64,000 nt of DNA from Novosphingobium sp. Gsoil 351 (GCF_009707465.1 NZ_CP046120.1:1951501-2015500); one strand, 5' to 3'. Positions 51,061-61,162 are shown, numbered from the stretch's first letter. Program-made: numbers and translations. Notes: generated by a model from the sequence alone, not told the origin.

Positions 51061-52304
51061 GCGCCGCGTCCGCCTTCAGTCCGCGCGCGGCGCTGGGGCT
51101 GGTCGCGGTCGGCGCGATCGCCTTCGTGACGCTGCTCTACGCGATCGGCGCCGGGCTGACCGGCGGCGGCAATGACGGCGGCGCGCATGCGCTGTCCAAG
51201 GGGCTGACCGGCTATGCCGGGCTGGCCGAACTTGCCCGCGAAACCGGATTGAACGTCGCCACGGTTCGCAGCGTCGCGCGACTCGACGACCCTGGACTGC
51301 TCGTTCTCACGCCTCCCGCGGGTGCGGATGGGAAGGAGATCGAAGGGATCGTGGCCGCGCGTCGCGCGATCGGTCCGACCATGGTCGTAGCGCCCAAGTG
51401 GCTGACCGTTCCCGCGGGGAACTCCGGCAAGCCCGGCTGGGTTGCGCTTGCCGATACCGTCCTGCCGCGCTGGGAGGGGTTCGCCGATGACGTCACGGTC
51501 GAGATCGTCGAGGCCCGGACGTGGCGCTACAAGGTCCTTAGTGGCCGCTTGCCACAGCGGCACCGGGTCGAAATCGGAACCGGCAAAGACCTGATTGCCC
51601 TGGTCTCCGACGACCGGGGACGAACTCTGGCCGGCTATCGCGGGGACGAGGGCTACTACCCGCGCCTCAACGCCATGGCCGGGGTCGATGTCGACATGGG
51701 CGGTGAACGGACGGAACTCCATCCACTGATCCTGGTGTTCGAACCCGACCTGCTCGACAATCAAGGATTGCGCGACCGCGCGACCGCGATGCTCGCACTC
51801 CATCTGCTGCGCGAGGCGAGCGACGGCGGGCGGCTGCCGATCGCGTTCGACGTCACCCTCAACGGCCTGGGCCGCGCGCGCAATCTGCTGACGCTGGCGT
51901 TCACCCCGCCGTTCCTGGCCGCGACGCTGGCGCTGCTGCTGGCCGCGCTGGCGGCGGGGTGGCGCGGGTTCATCCGCTTCGGCCCGCCGCGCGTGGCGGC
52001 GCGCGCGATCGCCTATGGCAAGACCGCGCTGGTCGAGAACAGCGCCGGGCTGATCCGCCGCGCGGGACGCATCCGCCTGCTCGGCGCACCCTACGCGGCG
52101 CTCGTCACCCAGCGCACCTTGCGCGCGCTGGGCCTCCCGCCGGGGAGCGACGCCGCCGCCATCGACGCCGCGCAGCGCCGCCGCGGCCAGGCGGGGGCGG
52201 CATTCAGCACCGAAGCCGCCGCGCTGGCCGCGGCGCGCAAGCCGACCGATCTCGTCCGCCACGCCGCGGCGCTTCACACCATTGAAAAGGGCCTCTCGCG
52301 ATGA
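51057..52304 (+). CDS. DUF4350 domain protein, apparent CTG start
   Basis: 415 aa if begun at CTG 51057, which overlaps the preceding TGA. N-terminal membrane helix ([26 protein letters not shown]), a DUF4350-like domain with [33 protein letters not shown], a second membrane helix ([26 protein letters not shown]) and a cytoplasmic tail. No in-frame ATG, GTG or TTG precedes the first helix; the next GTG (about 51126) would cut it. Its stop overlaps moxR by 4 bp. Membrane component of the MoxR/DUF58 block. Confidence 0.82.
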   Translation: MSAASAFSPRAALGLVAVGAIAFVTLLYAIGAGLTGGGNDGGAHALSKGLTGYAGLAELARETGLNVATVRSVARLDDPGLLVLTPPAGADGKEIEGIVAARRAIGPTMVVAPKWLTVPAGNSGKPGWVALADTVLPRWEGFADDVTVEIVEARTWRYKVLSGRLPQRHRVEIGTGKDLIALVSDDRGRTLAGYRGDEGYYPRLNAMAGVDVDMGGERTELHPLILVFEPDLLDNQGLRDRATAMLALHLLREASDGGRLPIAFDVTLNGLGRARNLLTLAFTPPFLAATLALLLAALAAGWRGFIRFGPPRVAARAIAYGKTALVENSAGLIRRAGRIRLLGAPYAALVTQRTLRALGLPPGSDAAAIDAAQRRRGQAGAAFSTEAAALAAARKPTDLVRHAAALHTIEKGLSR

Positions 52305-53269
52305 CCGAATCCGCCACGCTGGACCAGGTGCGTACGCTGGCCGAGGCGATCCGCGGCGAGGTCGCCAAGGCGATCGTCGGGCAGAGCGAGACCGTCGAGC
52401 ACCTGCTGATCGCGCTGTTCGCGCGCGGCCACGTGCTGCTCGAAGGGCCGCCCGGCACCGCCAAGACCTTCCTCGCGCAAAGCCTCGCCGCCGCGCTGGG
52501 GCTGGACTTCGGGCGTATCCAGTTCACCCCCGACCTGATGCCCGGCGACATCCTCGGTTCGAACCTGTTCAATTTCTCGACCAGCGCCTTCACCCTCACC
52601 CGCGGGCCGATCTTCTGCGAGCTGCTGCTCGCCGACGAGATCAACCGCACTCCGCCGAAGACCCAGGCCGCGCTGCTCGAGGCGATGCAGGAGCGCCGCA
52701 TCACCCTCGACGGCGAGGCGCACGCCCTGCCCGAGCGGTTCACCGTGATCGCCACCCAGAACCCGATCGAGAGCCAAGGGGTCTATCCGCTGCCCGAGGC
52801 CCAGCTCGACCGGTTCCTGTTCAAGCTGCTGATCGACTACCCCAGCGCCGAGGAGGAGGCGCGGGTGGTGCGGCTGTACGGAGAGCGGGGCGGTGCGCCC
52901 AGCCCCGCCGCGATGGGGCTGGGCGCGGTGACCGATGCGGCGGGGATCGCGCGCGCCGCGGCGGCGGTGAGCACGGTAACGCTGGCCGAGCCGGTCTCGG
53001 ACTACATCGTCCGCCTGATCCGCGCGACGCGCGAAACCGCCGAGCTGAGCAGCGGCGCCAGCCCCCGCGCCGCGGTGCTGCTGGCCCAGGCCGCGCGCGC
53101 CCGCGCCGCGCTCGACGGGCGCGACTACGTGGTGCCCGACGACGTCAAGGCGCTCGCCCCCGCGGTCCTGCGCCACCGCCTGCTGCTGTCCCCGGCAGCG
53201 GAGATCGAAGGGCGCAGCGGCGAAGCCATCGTCGGCGAGCTGATCGAGGCGACCGAAGCGCCCCGATGA
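52301..53269 (+). CDS. MoxR-family AAA+ ATPase
   Basis: 322 aa. Walker A GPPGTAKT (49-56), Walker [10 protein letters not shown] (Asp112-Glu113), sensor [10 protein letters not shown], and the MoxR-specific [18 protein letters not shown] with sensor II in ASPRAAVLL. MoxR ATPases act as chaperones for metal insertion or complex maturation, usually with a DUF58 or VWA partner. Coupled by 4-bp overlaps to DUF4350 upstream and DUF58 downstream. Confidence 0.96.
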   Translation: MTESATLDQVRTLAEAIRGEVAKAIVGQSETVEHLLIALFARGHVLLEGPPGTAKTFLAQSLAAALGLDFGRIQFTPDLMPGDILGSNLFNFSTSAFTLTRGPIFCELLLADEINRTPPKTQAALLEAMQERRITLDGEAHALPERFTVIATQNPIESQGVYPLPEAQLDRFLFKLLIDYPSAEEEARVVRLYGERGGAPSPAAMGLGAVTDAAGIARAAAAVSTVTLAEPVSDYIVRLIRATRETAELSSGASPRAAVLLAQAARARAALDGRDYVVPDDVKALAPAVLRHRLLLSPAAEIEGRSGEAIVGELIEATEAPR

Positions 53270-54588
53270 CCTTCTACCCCACCGCCCGCACCACCTTGCT
53301 GCTGGTCGCGCTCGCGCCGCTGGCGCTGTTGCTGGCGGCAGTCGCCGAACCGCTATGGGTGCTGGCGCCATTGGTGGGGCTGGTCATCGTTGCGCTGGTG
53401 GTCGCCGACGCAGCGCTGGCCGGACGCGCGGCGGACGTCCGCCTGATCGCGCCGGGCGACGCCGAGATCGGCGAGTCGCTGGCGTTGACCGTCCTCGCCG
53501 ACTTTGCCGGCAGGCGCGGGACCGGGTCGCCCGAGGCCGCGTTGGCGGTGGATCCCCGGCTGGCCGCCGGGGGCCGCACCGCGTTCCCTCTTGCCTACGA
53601 TCCGGCGAGCGCAAGCTGGTCGGGCACCGCCGAACTCCTCCCGAACCGTCGCGGTTCCGCGGCGATTGCGGCCCTGTGGCTGCGCTGGCCCGGCCCGCTC
53701 GGCCTGGCCTGGCGGCAGCGGGTCGAAACGTTCGACCGCATAGTCCGCATCCGTCCCAACCTCGCTCCGGCGCGCAGCCCGGCGCTGCAGATGCTGCTGC
53801 GCGACGCCCAGTTCGGGCTGGTCGCACGACGCATCCGCGGGGAAGGATCGCAGTTCGAGGCACTGGCCGAATACGAACCGGGCATGGACCGCCGCCGGAT
53901 CGACTGGAAGAGCTCGGCGCGCCACGTTCGCCTGCTCGCCAAGGAGATGGAGGCCGAGCGCAACCTGCCGATCGTCTTCGCTTTCGATTGCGGGCAGGCT
54001 ATGTGCGAGCCGGTCGAAGGCCTGCCGCGGATCGACCGCGCGGTCTCGGCCGCGCTGACCACCGCGTTCGTCGCGCTCAAGGCGGGCGACCGGGTGGCGC
54101 TGTTCGGGTTCGCCGCGCGAGTGCTGGTGGCGACCCCGTTCATCGTCGACACCCGTCAGTTCCGCCGCCTCCACGCGGCCGCCGCCGAGCTCGACTACCG
54201 TCCCGAGGAGGCCAACTTCACCCTTGCGCTCTCGACCCTGGCGGCGCGGCTCCAGCGGCGCAGCCTGGTGGTGCTGTTCGCCGAATTCACCGATCCCACC
54301 GGCGCCGAGCTGATGATCGAGAGCGTCGCCCGATTGGTTACGCGCCACCGCGTGCTGTTCGTGGTCCTGCACGACGAGGAGCTGGAGGCGATGACCGCGC
54401 GCGAGCCGGCCAGCGTCCAGGCGATCGGGGTCGCGGTCGCCGCCGACGCGCTCGCACGGCAACGGATGTTGGTGCTCGCCCGGCTGCGGCGGCTGGGGGT
54501 GGACATCGTCGAAGCGCCGTGGCGCGAGGTCGGCACGCGGCTGCTCGACGCCTACCTGACGCTCAAGCGCGGCGGGGGCATCGGATGA
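53266..54588 (+). CDS. DUF58 domain protein
   Basis: 440 aa. Two N-terminal membrane helices (about 9-45) are followed by a beta-rich region, then the DUF58 signature [19 protein letters not shown] and a VWA-like fold ([11 protein letters not shown], with a MIDAS-like but incomplete DxGxS pattern). The usual partner of MoxR ATPases. ATG 53266 overlaps the moxR stop. The degenerate MIDAS (Gln-Ala instead of x-Ser) suggests metal binding may be altered. Confidence 0.93.
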   Translation: MTFYPTARTTLLLVALAPLALLLAAVAEPLWVLAPLVGLVIVALVVADAALAGRAADVRLIAPGDAEIGESLALTVLADFAGRRGTGSPEAALAVDPRLAAGGRTAFPLAYDPASASWSGTAELLPNRRGSAAIAALWLRWPGPLGLAWRQRVETFDRIVRIRPNLAPARSPALQMLLRDAQFGLVARRIRGEGSQFEALAEYEPGMDRRRIDWKSSARHVRLLAKEMEAERNLPIVFAFDCGQAMCEPVEGLPRIDRAVSAALTTAFVALKAGDRVALFGFAARVLVATPFIVDTRQFRRLHAAAAELDYRPEEANFTLALSTLAARLQRRSLVVLFAEFTDPTGAELMIESVARLVTRHRVLFVVLHDEELEAMTAREPASVQAIGVAVAADALARQRMLVLARLRRLGVDIVEAPWREVGTRLLDAYLTLKRGGGIG

Positions 54589-55640
54589 ACGCGCTGTCGC
54601 GCCTGTTCGCCAAGACCCCCGAACCGGTGCTCGCGGTCGAGCAGGCGGCGCTGCGCTCGGACCGCTTCCGGCTCGAGCGCGAGGGCGACTGGAAGCGGCT
54701 GGAAGCGATCGTCGTGCGGATGGAGAAGGGGCGCCTCTCGCGCCTGTCGGACGAAGACATCCTGGCGCTGCCGGTGCTCTACCGGACGGTCGCCTCGAGC
54801 CTCGCCATCGCCCGCGAGACCTCGCTCGATGCCGCCACGCTCGCCTATCTCGACAGTCTGGCCCAGCGCGCCTGGTTCCTCGTCTATGGCCCGCGCGTGG
54901 GCCTGTGGGGATGGCTGCGGCGGTTCCTGGGGGGCGACTGGGGGCGCGCGGTGCGCGGCATCGGCCCCGACATCGCGATCGCGCTGGCGGTGATGGTCGC
55001 GGGCGCGGTGGTCGGCTGGCTGCTGGTCGCGCACGATCCCGAATGGTACGCCGCGCTGATCCCCGAAGGCCTCGCCGACGCCCGCCGTCCCGGCGCCGAC
55101 GCGGCGACGCTGCGCGGCACGCTCTATGGCGACGACGGGCAGGCCGGGCTGGCGGTGTTCGCCGCGGCGCTGTTCAGCAACAACGCCCAGGTGGCGATCC
55201 TCGCCTTCGCGCTGGGCTTCGCCTTCGCGCTGCCCTCGCTGCTGCTGCTGGTCCACAACATGGCCGGGCTGGGCGCGATGCTGTGGCTGTTCGACCGCGC
55301 CGGACTGCTGCCGGATCTGGTCGCGTGGCTGATGGTCCACGGCACCACCGAACTCTTCGCGATCCTGCTCGCGGGCGCGGCGGGGATCCACGTCGGGCGC
55401 GCGCTGGCGTTCCCGGGTGAGGCCGCGATGCTCGATGCCGCGGCCATCGCCGGCCGCCGCGCCGCCCAGGTCATGACCGGGGTGGTGCTGATGCTGATCG
55501 TCGCGGCGATGCTCGAAGGGTTCTTCCGCCAGCTCGTCCAGGATCCGGTGGGGCGGTTCGCCATCGGCAGCTTCATGCTGGTGTTCTGGATCGGTTACCT
55601 GTTCGCCTGGCGCCGCGGCGCAAGCGGAGACGCGGCGTGA
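54585..55640 (+). CDS. Stage II sporulation protein M (SpoIIM)-family membrane protein
   Basis: 351 aa. Soluble N-terminal part (WKRLEAIVVRMEKGRLSRLSDEDILALPVLYRTVASSLAIAR) and about six transmembrane helices in the C-terminal two thirds, including the SpoIIM-type ALFSNNAQVAILAFALGFAFALPSLLLLVHNMAGLGAM and WLMVHGTTELFAILLAGAAG. The bacterium is a non-sporing lineage; this family occurs widely with MoxR/DUF58/RDD genes. Overlaps both neighbours by 4 bp. Confidence 0.93.
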   Translation: MNALSRLFAKTPEPVLAVEQAALRSDRFRLEREGDWKRLEAIVVRMEKGRLSRLSDEDILALPVLYRTVASSLAIARETSLDAATLAYLDSLAQRAWFLVYGPRVGLWGWLRRFLGGDWGRAVRGIGPDIAIALAVMVAGAVVGWLLVAHDPEWYAALIPEGLADARRPGADAATLRGTLYGDDGQAGLAVFAAALFSNNAQVAILAFALGFAFALPSLLLLVHNMAGLGAMLWLFDRAGLLPDLVAWLMVHGTTELFAILLAGAAGIHVGRALAFPGEAAMLDAAAIAGRRAAQVMTGVVLMLIVAAMLEGFFRQLVQDPVGRFAIGSFMLVFWIGYLFAWRRGASGDAA

Positions 55641-56593
55641 GCGCGGCGCGCACCGCCAAACCGTCGCGCCCGGTGCTCGATACGGTGCGCCGCCGCCGCA
55701 CCGTGGTGACGCCCGAGGGCATCGCGCTCGACTTCACCGTCGCCTCGCGTTCGAGCCGCGCCGGGGCGCTGCTGATCGACCTCATGATCGTCGCGCTGGC
55801 GATGCTGCTGACCACGCTGCTGCTGATCTTCCTGCTGTTCGGCACGCTGCAGGTCGGCGACGGCGCATTCGACCAGAAGAACGCGGCAGGGCGCGTGCTC
55901 CAAGGTTTCGCGGCGTTGTGGATCGTGGCGATGTTCCTGTTCCGCAACGCCTATTTCCTGTTCTTCGAACTCCGCCCGCGCGGCGCGACGCCGGGCAAGC
56001 GGATGGCCGGCATCCGCATCGCCGCGCGCGACGGGGCGCAGCTCACCGCCGAGGCGGTGATCGCGCGCAACCTGGTGCGCGACATCGAGCTGTTCCTGCC
56101 TGCGGTGTTCTTCGCCCAGGCCAGCCAGGGCGGGGGCGACACCGGCGTGGCGACGTTCGCCGCGCTCGCCTGGCTGCTGGTGTTCCTGGCGATCCCGCTG
56201 GCGGGCCGCGACCGCCTGCGCGCGGGCGACATCATCGCGGGCAGTTGGGTGGTCGAGGCCCCGCGCGCGAAGCTGGCGACCCTGCTCGCCACCGGCACGG
56301 CGCTCCGCGATGGAACCAGCGCGATCACCGGCGCGCGCTTCCGCTTCAGCGAGGCCGAGCTGGCGGTCTACGGCGAGTACGAACTGCAGACGCTCGAACG
56401 CGTGCTGCGCGACGGGCGCGGCGAGAACCTGGTCGCGGTGACCGAGGCGATCTGCCGCAAGATCGGCTGGGAACCGGGCCGCGGCGACGAACGCGCGTTC
56501 CTCGAAGCTTATTACGCGCAGCTCCGCGCGCGGCTGGAAAAGGGCATGCGCTTCGGCAAGCGCAAGGCCGACAAGCACGCGGGGGAAGGCTAA
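55637..56593 (+). CDS. RDD-family membrane protein
   Basis: 318 aa from GTG 55637. RDD domain: FTVASRSSRAGALLIDLMIV begins the first helix, and the family's Arg/Asp positions are seen in SRAGALLID and RNLVRDIELF, with GATPGKRMAGIRI between. Four to five membrane helices, then a cytoplasmic C-terminus of about 110 residues. Last gene of the MoxR block. Converges with an exported-protein gene behind a hairpin. Confidence 0.92.
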   Translation: MSAARTAKPSRPVLDTVRRRRTVVTPEGIALDFTVASRSSRAGALLIDLMIVALAMLLTTLLLIFLLFGTLQVGDGAFDQKNAAGRVLQGFAALWIVAMFLFRNAYFLFFELRPRGATPGKRMAGIRIAARDGAQLTAEAVIARNLVRDIELFLPAVFFAQASQGGGDTGVATFAALAWLLVFLAIPLAGRDRLRAGDIIAGSWVVEAPRAKLATLLATGTALRDGTSAITGARFRFSEAELAVYGEYELQTLERVLRDGRGENLVAVTEAICRKIGWEPGRGDERAFLEAYYAQLRARLEKGMRFGKRKADKHAGEG

Positions 56594-56638
56594 GCTCTTT
56601 CCCCAGGGCGCTTCTTCAATCCCCCCCGGGTGGGGAGG

Positions 56639-56674
56639 CGGAGGGGTGCCCACGCCAGCGTCGACACCCCTCCG
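56639..56674. terminator. Hairpin between convergent genes, within a GC repeat
   Basis: CGGAGGGGTG (56639-56648) pairs with CACCCCTCCG (56665-56674). It is part of a longer GC-rich repeat-like stretch (about 56620-56712) that also holds CCTCCCCGG...GGGGAGG. Possible bidirectional terminator after the RDD gene; no T run. Confidence 0.4.
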
Positions 56675-56720
56675 TCAGCCCAAGCGGGCTGGCACCTCCC
56701 CGGCAGGGGAGGCGCTGTAC

Positions 56721-57170
56721 CTACTTACGCCACTTGAGTTCCTGGAGCAGTTGCGTGCCCTCGACATGGCGGAACTTGGCGCGCTCGCCCGAGGCGGCTT
56801 CCATCTGGGCATCATCCATCTTGACGTTGGCGCGGATCATCGCGGCCCGCCGCTCGCCCTCGGCGCCGTCCGGAATGTTCTTGAACCGGCGGATCAGGTA
56901 GAGATCGGGCTCGCCCTTTCGCGCGTTCACGTTGGCGAGGATCTCCCAGCTCGTCTGCCAGCCCTGCTTGACCGCGTATTCCTCTTGCGCCTTATAGAAG
57001 CCGCTGAGGAAGTTGGCGTAATCGAGATAGTGGCCATCGTCGATCGAGACGCTGGTGACCGAAACATAGTCGCCGCCGATGAACGGATCGTTGCTCTGCG
57101 CGAGCGCGGGCAGCGGGGCGGCGAAGGCAAGGGTAACGGCGGCAACGGCCGCGAGTTTCAATGCACGCAT
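56721..57170 (-). CDS. Exported protein of unknown function
   Basis: 149 aa with a signal peptide (about 1-24, cleavage after ALA). The mature part reads DYANFLSGFYKAQEEYAVKQGWQTSWEILANV, then YLIRRFKNIPDGAEGERRAAMI, similar in pattern to periplasmic alpha/beta proteins of the NIPSNAP/antibiotic-monooxygenase fold class, though I cannot confirm the match. Start at 57170; single gene. Confidence 0.75.
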   Translation of the reverse strand: MRALKLAAVAAVTLAFAAPLPALAQSNDPFIGGDYVSVTSVSIDDGHYLDYANFLSGFYKAQEEYAVKQGWQTSWEILANVNARKGEPDLYLIRRFKNIPDGAEGERRAAMIRANVKMDDAQMEAASGERAKFRHVEGTQLLQELKWRK

Positions 57171-57308
57171 GGGGGCAGTCCTCCTGTTCCCGGCCGACGG
57201 ACGATCCGCCGGTCACGGGCAGCATTGGAGTCGGGCGACCCTCGTTCTCATTATTTGATTTGAGCCGGCCCCTAAGCTGCGCCGATGCTAGACTTACAAC
57301 GCTGTCAG

Positions 57309-58238
57309 TCAATCCTGTTCAGCAAAGATCGCGGCTTCGCATAGACCGCCGCTGTCGGCGCGCGCGCGGTACATGCCCGGCGTGTTGAACGCGAACGCGG
57401 TGCTGCCGTCGGGCGCGGCGACGATCACCCCGCCGCTGCCGCCGAGCGCGCCGATTTCGGCGATCACCGCGTCGGCGGCGGCTTGCGCGCTTTCGCCCAG
57501 CAGCCGCATCCGCGCACCGATCTCGTGCGCGGCGGCGGTGCGGATGAAGAACTCGCCCGCGCCGGTGGCCGAAACCGCGCAGGCGCGATCGTCGGCATAC
57601 GTGCCCGCGCCGATCAGCGGGCTGTCGCCGATCCGTCCCCAGCGCTTGCCGGTGAGGCCCCCGGTCGAGGTCGCCGCGGCGACGTGGCCCGCGTCGTCCA
57701 CCGCGACCGCACCGACCGTGCCGTATTTGAGATCGACGTCGTACCAGCCCAGCTTCCTGGCCTTGAGCTCCTGCAACTGGCGCCAGCGCTCGGGGGTGGC
57801 GAACCAGTCGGGGTCGACCTGCTTGAGCCCCTGTTCGCGGCTGAATTCGTCGGCGCCGGGGCCGGAGAGCAACACGTGCGGGCTCGCCTCCATCACCGCG
57901 CGGGCGAGGCGCACGGGGTTGCGGGTGTGCGTCGCCGCGGCGACCGCGCCGGCGCCGCGGGTCGCCCCGTCCATGATCGCGGCGTCGAGTTCGGTGGTTC
58001 CGTGATAGGTGAACACCGCGCCGCGCCCGGCGTTGAATTTGTCATCGTCCTCGAGCACCGCCACCGCCGCGACCACCGCATCGAGCGCGCCGCCGCCCGC
58101 CGCGAGGATCGCCGATCCGGCGTCGCGCGCCACCTCGAGCGCGGCGAGATGCTCGGCCTGCGCGGCCTCGGGCATCGTCGCCGGGGTCATGCTGCCCGCG
58201 CCGCCGTGGATCGCGATGCTCCAGGCGATGCCGGTCAA
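57309..58238 (-). CDS. Isoaspartyl peptidase/L-asparaginase (Ntn hydrolase)
   Basis: 309 aa from TTG 58238, which overlaps the upstream PAP2 stop. Plant-type asparaginase fold: WSIAIHGGAG at the start, then ELDAAIMDGATRGAGAV, and the autoproteolytic site YGTVGAVAVD with nucleophile Thr174. TSTGGLTGKRWGRIGDSPLIGAGTYAD completes the active site. Cleaves beta-aspartyl peptides arising from protein damage. No signal peptide. Confidence 0.94.
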   Translation of the reverse strand: MTGIAWSIAIHGGAGSMTPATMPEAAQAEHLAALEVARDAGSAILAAGGGALDAVVAAVAVLEDDDKFNAGRGAVFTYHGTTELDAAIMDGATRGAGAVAAATHTRNPVRLARAVMEASPHVLLSGPGADEFSREQGLKQVDPDWFATPERWRQLQELKARKLGWYDVDLKYGTVGAVAVDDAGHVAAATSTGGLTGKRWGRIGDSPLIGAGTYADDRACAVSATGAGEFFIRTAAAHEIGARMRLLGESAQAAADAVIAEIGALGGSGGVIVAAPDGSTAFAFNTPGMYRARADSGGLCEAAIFAEQD

Positions 58239-58783
58239 AACGCCATCGCCATGCTCACCCCGCCGCCGTGGGCATCGCCCCACGGCACGACCATCGCGCT
58301 GCGCGGGTGGTGCTTGTTGGTGATCAGCAAGCCCGCCGCGGTGCCGATCCCGGCGCCCACCGCGCAATCGTACCAGTGGTGCTTGTCGGCCTCGACCCGC
58401 GCGAGCCCGACGAACGAGGCGGCGGCGAAGGCGGGAATGCCGATCCCCGGCCCCTCGCGCTCGTAGATGCTCGCCGCGGCGGCGAAGCCGACCGCGGTGT
58501 GGCCCGAGGGGAAGCTGCGGTTGTTGCTGCCGTCCGGCCGACGCTCGGGGAAGAGCTCCTTGAGCCCGGTGGCGGTCAGCCCCGCCGCCCCTTCCGATCC
58601 CGCCGCCTGGAGCGCGCCCGCCCCGTCGCCGTGGACCGCGGGCAGACCGATCGCCAGCGCGGTCAGGGCCAGCACCCCGACGTCGCTGGCGGTCGCCCAA
58701 TCGTGGTCGGAAGCCTGCGCCGGGGTGACGGCGGCGAGCGCGATGGCGGAAGCGGCGACGGCTAGCGGAAGACGGCGATTCAT
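58235..58783 (-). CDS. PAP2-superfamily phosphatase, exported
   Basis: 182 aa, signal peptide about 1-24 (cleavage after AQA). Acid-phosphatase motifs: KELFPERRP (75-83), PSGH (92-95), and ARVEADKHHWYD (about 128-139; Ala replaces the usual Ser before Arg). Hydrolyses phosphate esters, possibly lipid phosphates, at the outer face of the inner membrane. AGAGGAG upstream of the ATG at 58783. Overlaps the isoaspartyl peptidase start. Confidence 0.9.
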   Translation of the reverse strand: MNRRLPLAVAASAIALAAVTPAQASDHDWATASDVGVLALTALAIGLPAVHGDGAGALQAAGSEGAAGLTATGLKELFPERRPDGSNNRSFPSGHTAVGFAAAASIYEREGPGIGIPAFAAASFVGLARVEADKHHWYDCAVGAGIGTAAGLLITNKHHPRSAMVVPWGDAHGGGVSMAMAF

Positions 58784-58859
58784 GACGAGCTCCTCTGCCG
58801 CGAATGACGCCGCGCCCACCTCATAACCACAGCGGCCGTGCGACGGAAGCCGATGCAAA

Positions 58860-58891
58860 GGGGGCCGGGAAGGTTTCCCTTCCCGGCCCCC
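58860..58891 (-). terminator. Rho-independent-like terminator of rplKA
   Basis: A perfect 14-bp stem (58860-58873 with 58878-58891) and a 4-nt loop, 25 bp past the rplA stop. Followed on the minus strand only by TTT, so efficiency rests on the very stable stem. Confidence 0.8.
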
Positions 58892-58915
58892 GAATAACGC
58901 ACCGAAATCAGGCGA

Positions 58916-59617
58916 TCAGACGCCCGCGACCTCGGCAGTGTCGATCTTTAGCCCCGGGCCCATCGACGAGCTCAGCGCGACCTTGCGGACGTACTTACCC
59001 TTGGCCCCGGCAGGCTTGGCCTTGACGATCGCATCGACGAACGCAGCGAAGTTGGCCTTGAGCGCATCGTCGGAGAACGACAGCTTGCCGATCCCCGAAT
59101 GGATGATCCCGGCCTTCTCGACGCGGAACTCGATCTGCCCGCCCTTGGCGGCCTTGACCGCTTCGGCGACGTTCGGCGTGACGGTGCCCAGCTTGGGGTT
59201 GGGCATCAGGCCCTTGGGGCCCAGCAGCTTGCCCAGCCGACCGACGACGCCCATCATGTCGGGCGTGGCGATGACCCGGCCATAGTCGACGTTGCCGGCC
59301 TGCATGTCTTCCATCAGGTCTTCGGCGCCGACCTTGTCGGCTCCCGCCGCCAGCGCCTGCTCGGCCTTGTCGCCGCGCGCGAACACCGCGACCTTGACGG
59401 TCTTGCCGGTGCCCGAGGGCAGCGTCACCATGCCGCGGACCATCTGGTCGGCGTGGCGCGGATCGACGCCCAGGTTGAGCGCGACTTCGAGCGTCTCGTC
59501 AAACTTGGCCCTGGCCAGCTCGCGCAGCGTCTTGAGCGCCTCGTCGACGCCGTAGAGCTTCTGGTTGTCGCCGAGCTTGGCGGACAGCGCTTTCGCTTTC
59601 TTGGTTGGCTTGGCCAT
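58916..59617 (-). CDS. rplA: 50S ribosomal protein L1
   Basis: 233 aa. [16 protein letters not shown] at the start, [23 protein letters not shown] and [18 protein letters not shown], and the C-terminal [17 protein letters not shown]: canonical L1. Forms the L1 stalk near the E site. Start at 59617, 4 bp after rplK, and likely cotranscribed with it. Next is not rplJ, as usually found, but a terminator and a PAP2 gene. Confidence 0.97.
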   Translation of the reverse strand: MAKPTKKAKALSAKLGDNQKLYGVDEALKTLRELARAKFDETLEVALNLGVDPRHADQMVRGMVTLPSGTGKTVKVAVFARGDKAEQALAAGADKVGAEDLMEDMQAGNVDYGRVIATPDMMGVVGRLGKLLGPKGLMPNPKLGTVTPNVAEAVKAAKGGQIEFRVEKAGIIHSGIGKLSFSDDALKANFAAFVDAIVKAKPAGAKGKYVRKVALSSSMGPGLKIDTAEVAGV

Positions 59618-59621
59618 GTCG

Positions 59622-60053
59622 TCAGCCCTCCACAACTTCGAGGCCCATCGCGCGCGCGGAGCCTTCGATGATCTTGGTCGCCGCGTCGATGTCATGCGCG
59701 TTCAAGTCCGCCATCTTGACTTGCGCGATCTCGGACAGCTGCGAGCGCTTGATCTTGCCCGCGCTGACCTTGCCCGGCTCCTTCGAGCCCGACTTGAGGC
59801 CCGCGGCCTTCTTGATCAGGTAGGTCGCCGGGGGGGTCTTGGTCACGAAGGTGAACGACTTGTCGGCGTAGACGGTGATGATCGTGGGCAGCGGGGTGGT
59901 CTTCTCGACTTCCTGCGTGGCAGCGTTGAACTGCTTGCAGAACTCCATGATGTTGACCCCGCGCTGGCCGAGCGCGGGCCCGATCGGCGGCGACGGATTG
60001 GCGGCGCCCGCGGGCACCTGCAGCTTGATGTAACCGGTAATCTTCTTGGCCAC
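59622..60053 (-). CDS. rplK: 50S ribosomal protein L11
   Basis: 143 aa. [44 protein letters not shown] is the L11 signature; the C-terminal rRNA-binding domain has [17 protein letters not shown] and [10 protein letters not shown]. Start at 60053 with AGGAGGC upstream. L11 forms the GTPase-associated centre. Normally directly follows nusG; here a decayed toxin-antitoxin pair and a decayed HTH gene lie between. Confidence 0.98.
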   Translation of the reverse strand: MAKKITGYIKLQVPAGAANPSPPIGPALGQRGVNIMEFCKQFNAATQEVEKTTPLPTIITVYADKSFTFVTKTPPATYLIKKAAGLKSGSKEPGKVSAGKIKRSQLSEIAQVKMADLNAHDIDAATKIIEGSARAMGLEVVEG

Positions 60054-60183
60054 GGATGGCCTCCTTTCTTCCTGTTGGCGCCGGGTGTTTCACCGGGAAG
60101 CCTCAGAGTGAGCGGTCAGGCAGACGGCGTGGGCCGTCCTCCCGCGGGGAATCGCCGGGGGCGGACCCTTCGGCGAAGGCGCG

Positions 60184-60212
60184 CGCCTAGGCGATGCCGG
60201 ACCGAAACGCAA
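60184..60212 (-). promoter_or_regulatory. Candidate rplKA promoter
   Basis: On the minus strand TTGCGT (60212-60207), 17-bp spacer, TAGGCG (60189-60184), about 130 bp upstream of rplK. A weak to moderate match, made plausible because rplK no longer follows nusG directly. Confidence 0.35.
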
Positions 60213-60235
60213 TCCCGCTTGAAATGTAGGAAAAC

Positions 60236-61162
60236 GTGGCAGAGATGGTGGCGGGCATGGCCGCCGCCCGCCCCTTCACCCGTGCCCAGGCGCTCGAGAA
60301 CGCGGCCTTCCTGCACGAGCTCGCCCGCACCGGCAACGCGCGCGAGGCCGCCCGCCGGCTCGGCGCGCACCGCGCCCGGTTCACCAAACGCCGGCGCCGC
60401 CCATCCGGCGTTCGCCGCGCGCTGGGACGCCGCGCTGGCGCTGGCCCACGCCGCGCTCGCCGCCCGCGCCGGTCCAGCGGCTGCGCCCTCGCCTCACCCA
60501 ATGCCGCACATCGTCCGGATCGCCGGGGGCCGGCTGCAGCTCCGCCGCGCCTTGCCCGGAGCGATCGACGGCGCCGCGCGGCAGCGCTTCCTCGCCGCAC
60601 TTAGCGCCACCGCCAATGTCCGCCTGGCCGCCAAGGCCGCGGGCTTCAGCCACGCCGCGTTCTATCATCACAAGCGGCGCGATCCGGCGTTCGCGCGCGA
60701 ATGGCGACTGGCGCTGGCCGCGGGATACGATGCGCTGGAAACCGCGCTGCTCGCCGGTTGGTCGCACGAAGCGTACGAATACGATCATTGGCGCCACAAC
60801 GCGCCGGTGCCGATCCCGCCGATGACCGCCAACCAGGCGCTCCAGGCGCTCTATCTGCACCAGAAGGAAGCCCGGCTGCTGGCCGAACCGGACGCCCTGC
60901 GCCGCCGCCGCGGCGAGAGCTCGGCGGCGTATTCGGGCCGCATGGCATTGGTCCACGAAGCGCGGATTGAACAGGACCGCGAGCAGTTCCGCATAGCCCA
61001 GGCCGCCCGCGCGCGCGCGCCGGGCCCCACCCCGCGCCGCACGAGCCCGAACCGCCGGTGCTGCCCGACCTGGCCCAGGTGACCGGCTGGTCGAAAGCAG
61101 CGGGAAAGCCGCCGCTCGACGCGAGCCTGGCGCTGTTCGGCGGGTGGCGTCTCGCCGATTGA
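60236..61162 (+). pseudogene. Tandem HTH (terminase small subunit-like) protein with two frame breaks
   Basis: From GTG 60236 the first HTH reads FLHELARTGNAREAARRLGA. The frame is lost by +1 near 60391-60400; the next frame carries AAHPAFAARWDAALALAHAAL, then a second HTH unit RQRFLAALSATANVRLAAKAAGFSHAAFYHHKRRDPAFAREW. A further +2 shift lies in a CG dinucleotide repeat (61008-61020), after which PHEPEPPVLPDLAQVTGWS leads to TGA at 61160-61162. Corrected length about 307 aa. It is related to the HTH gene at 38741. Such genes are scattered in sphingomonads without phage context; function unknown. Confidence 0.65.
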
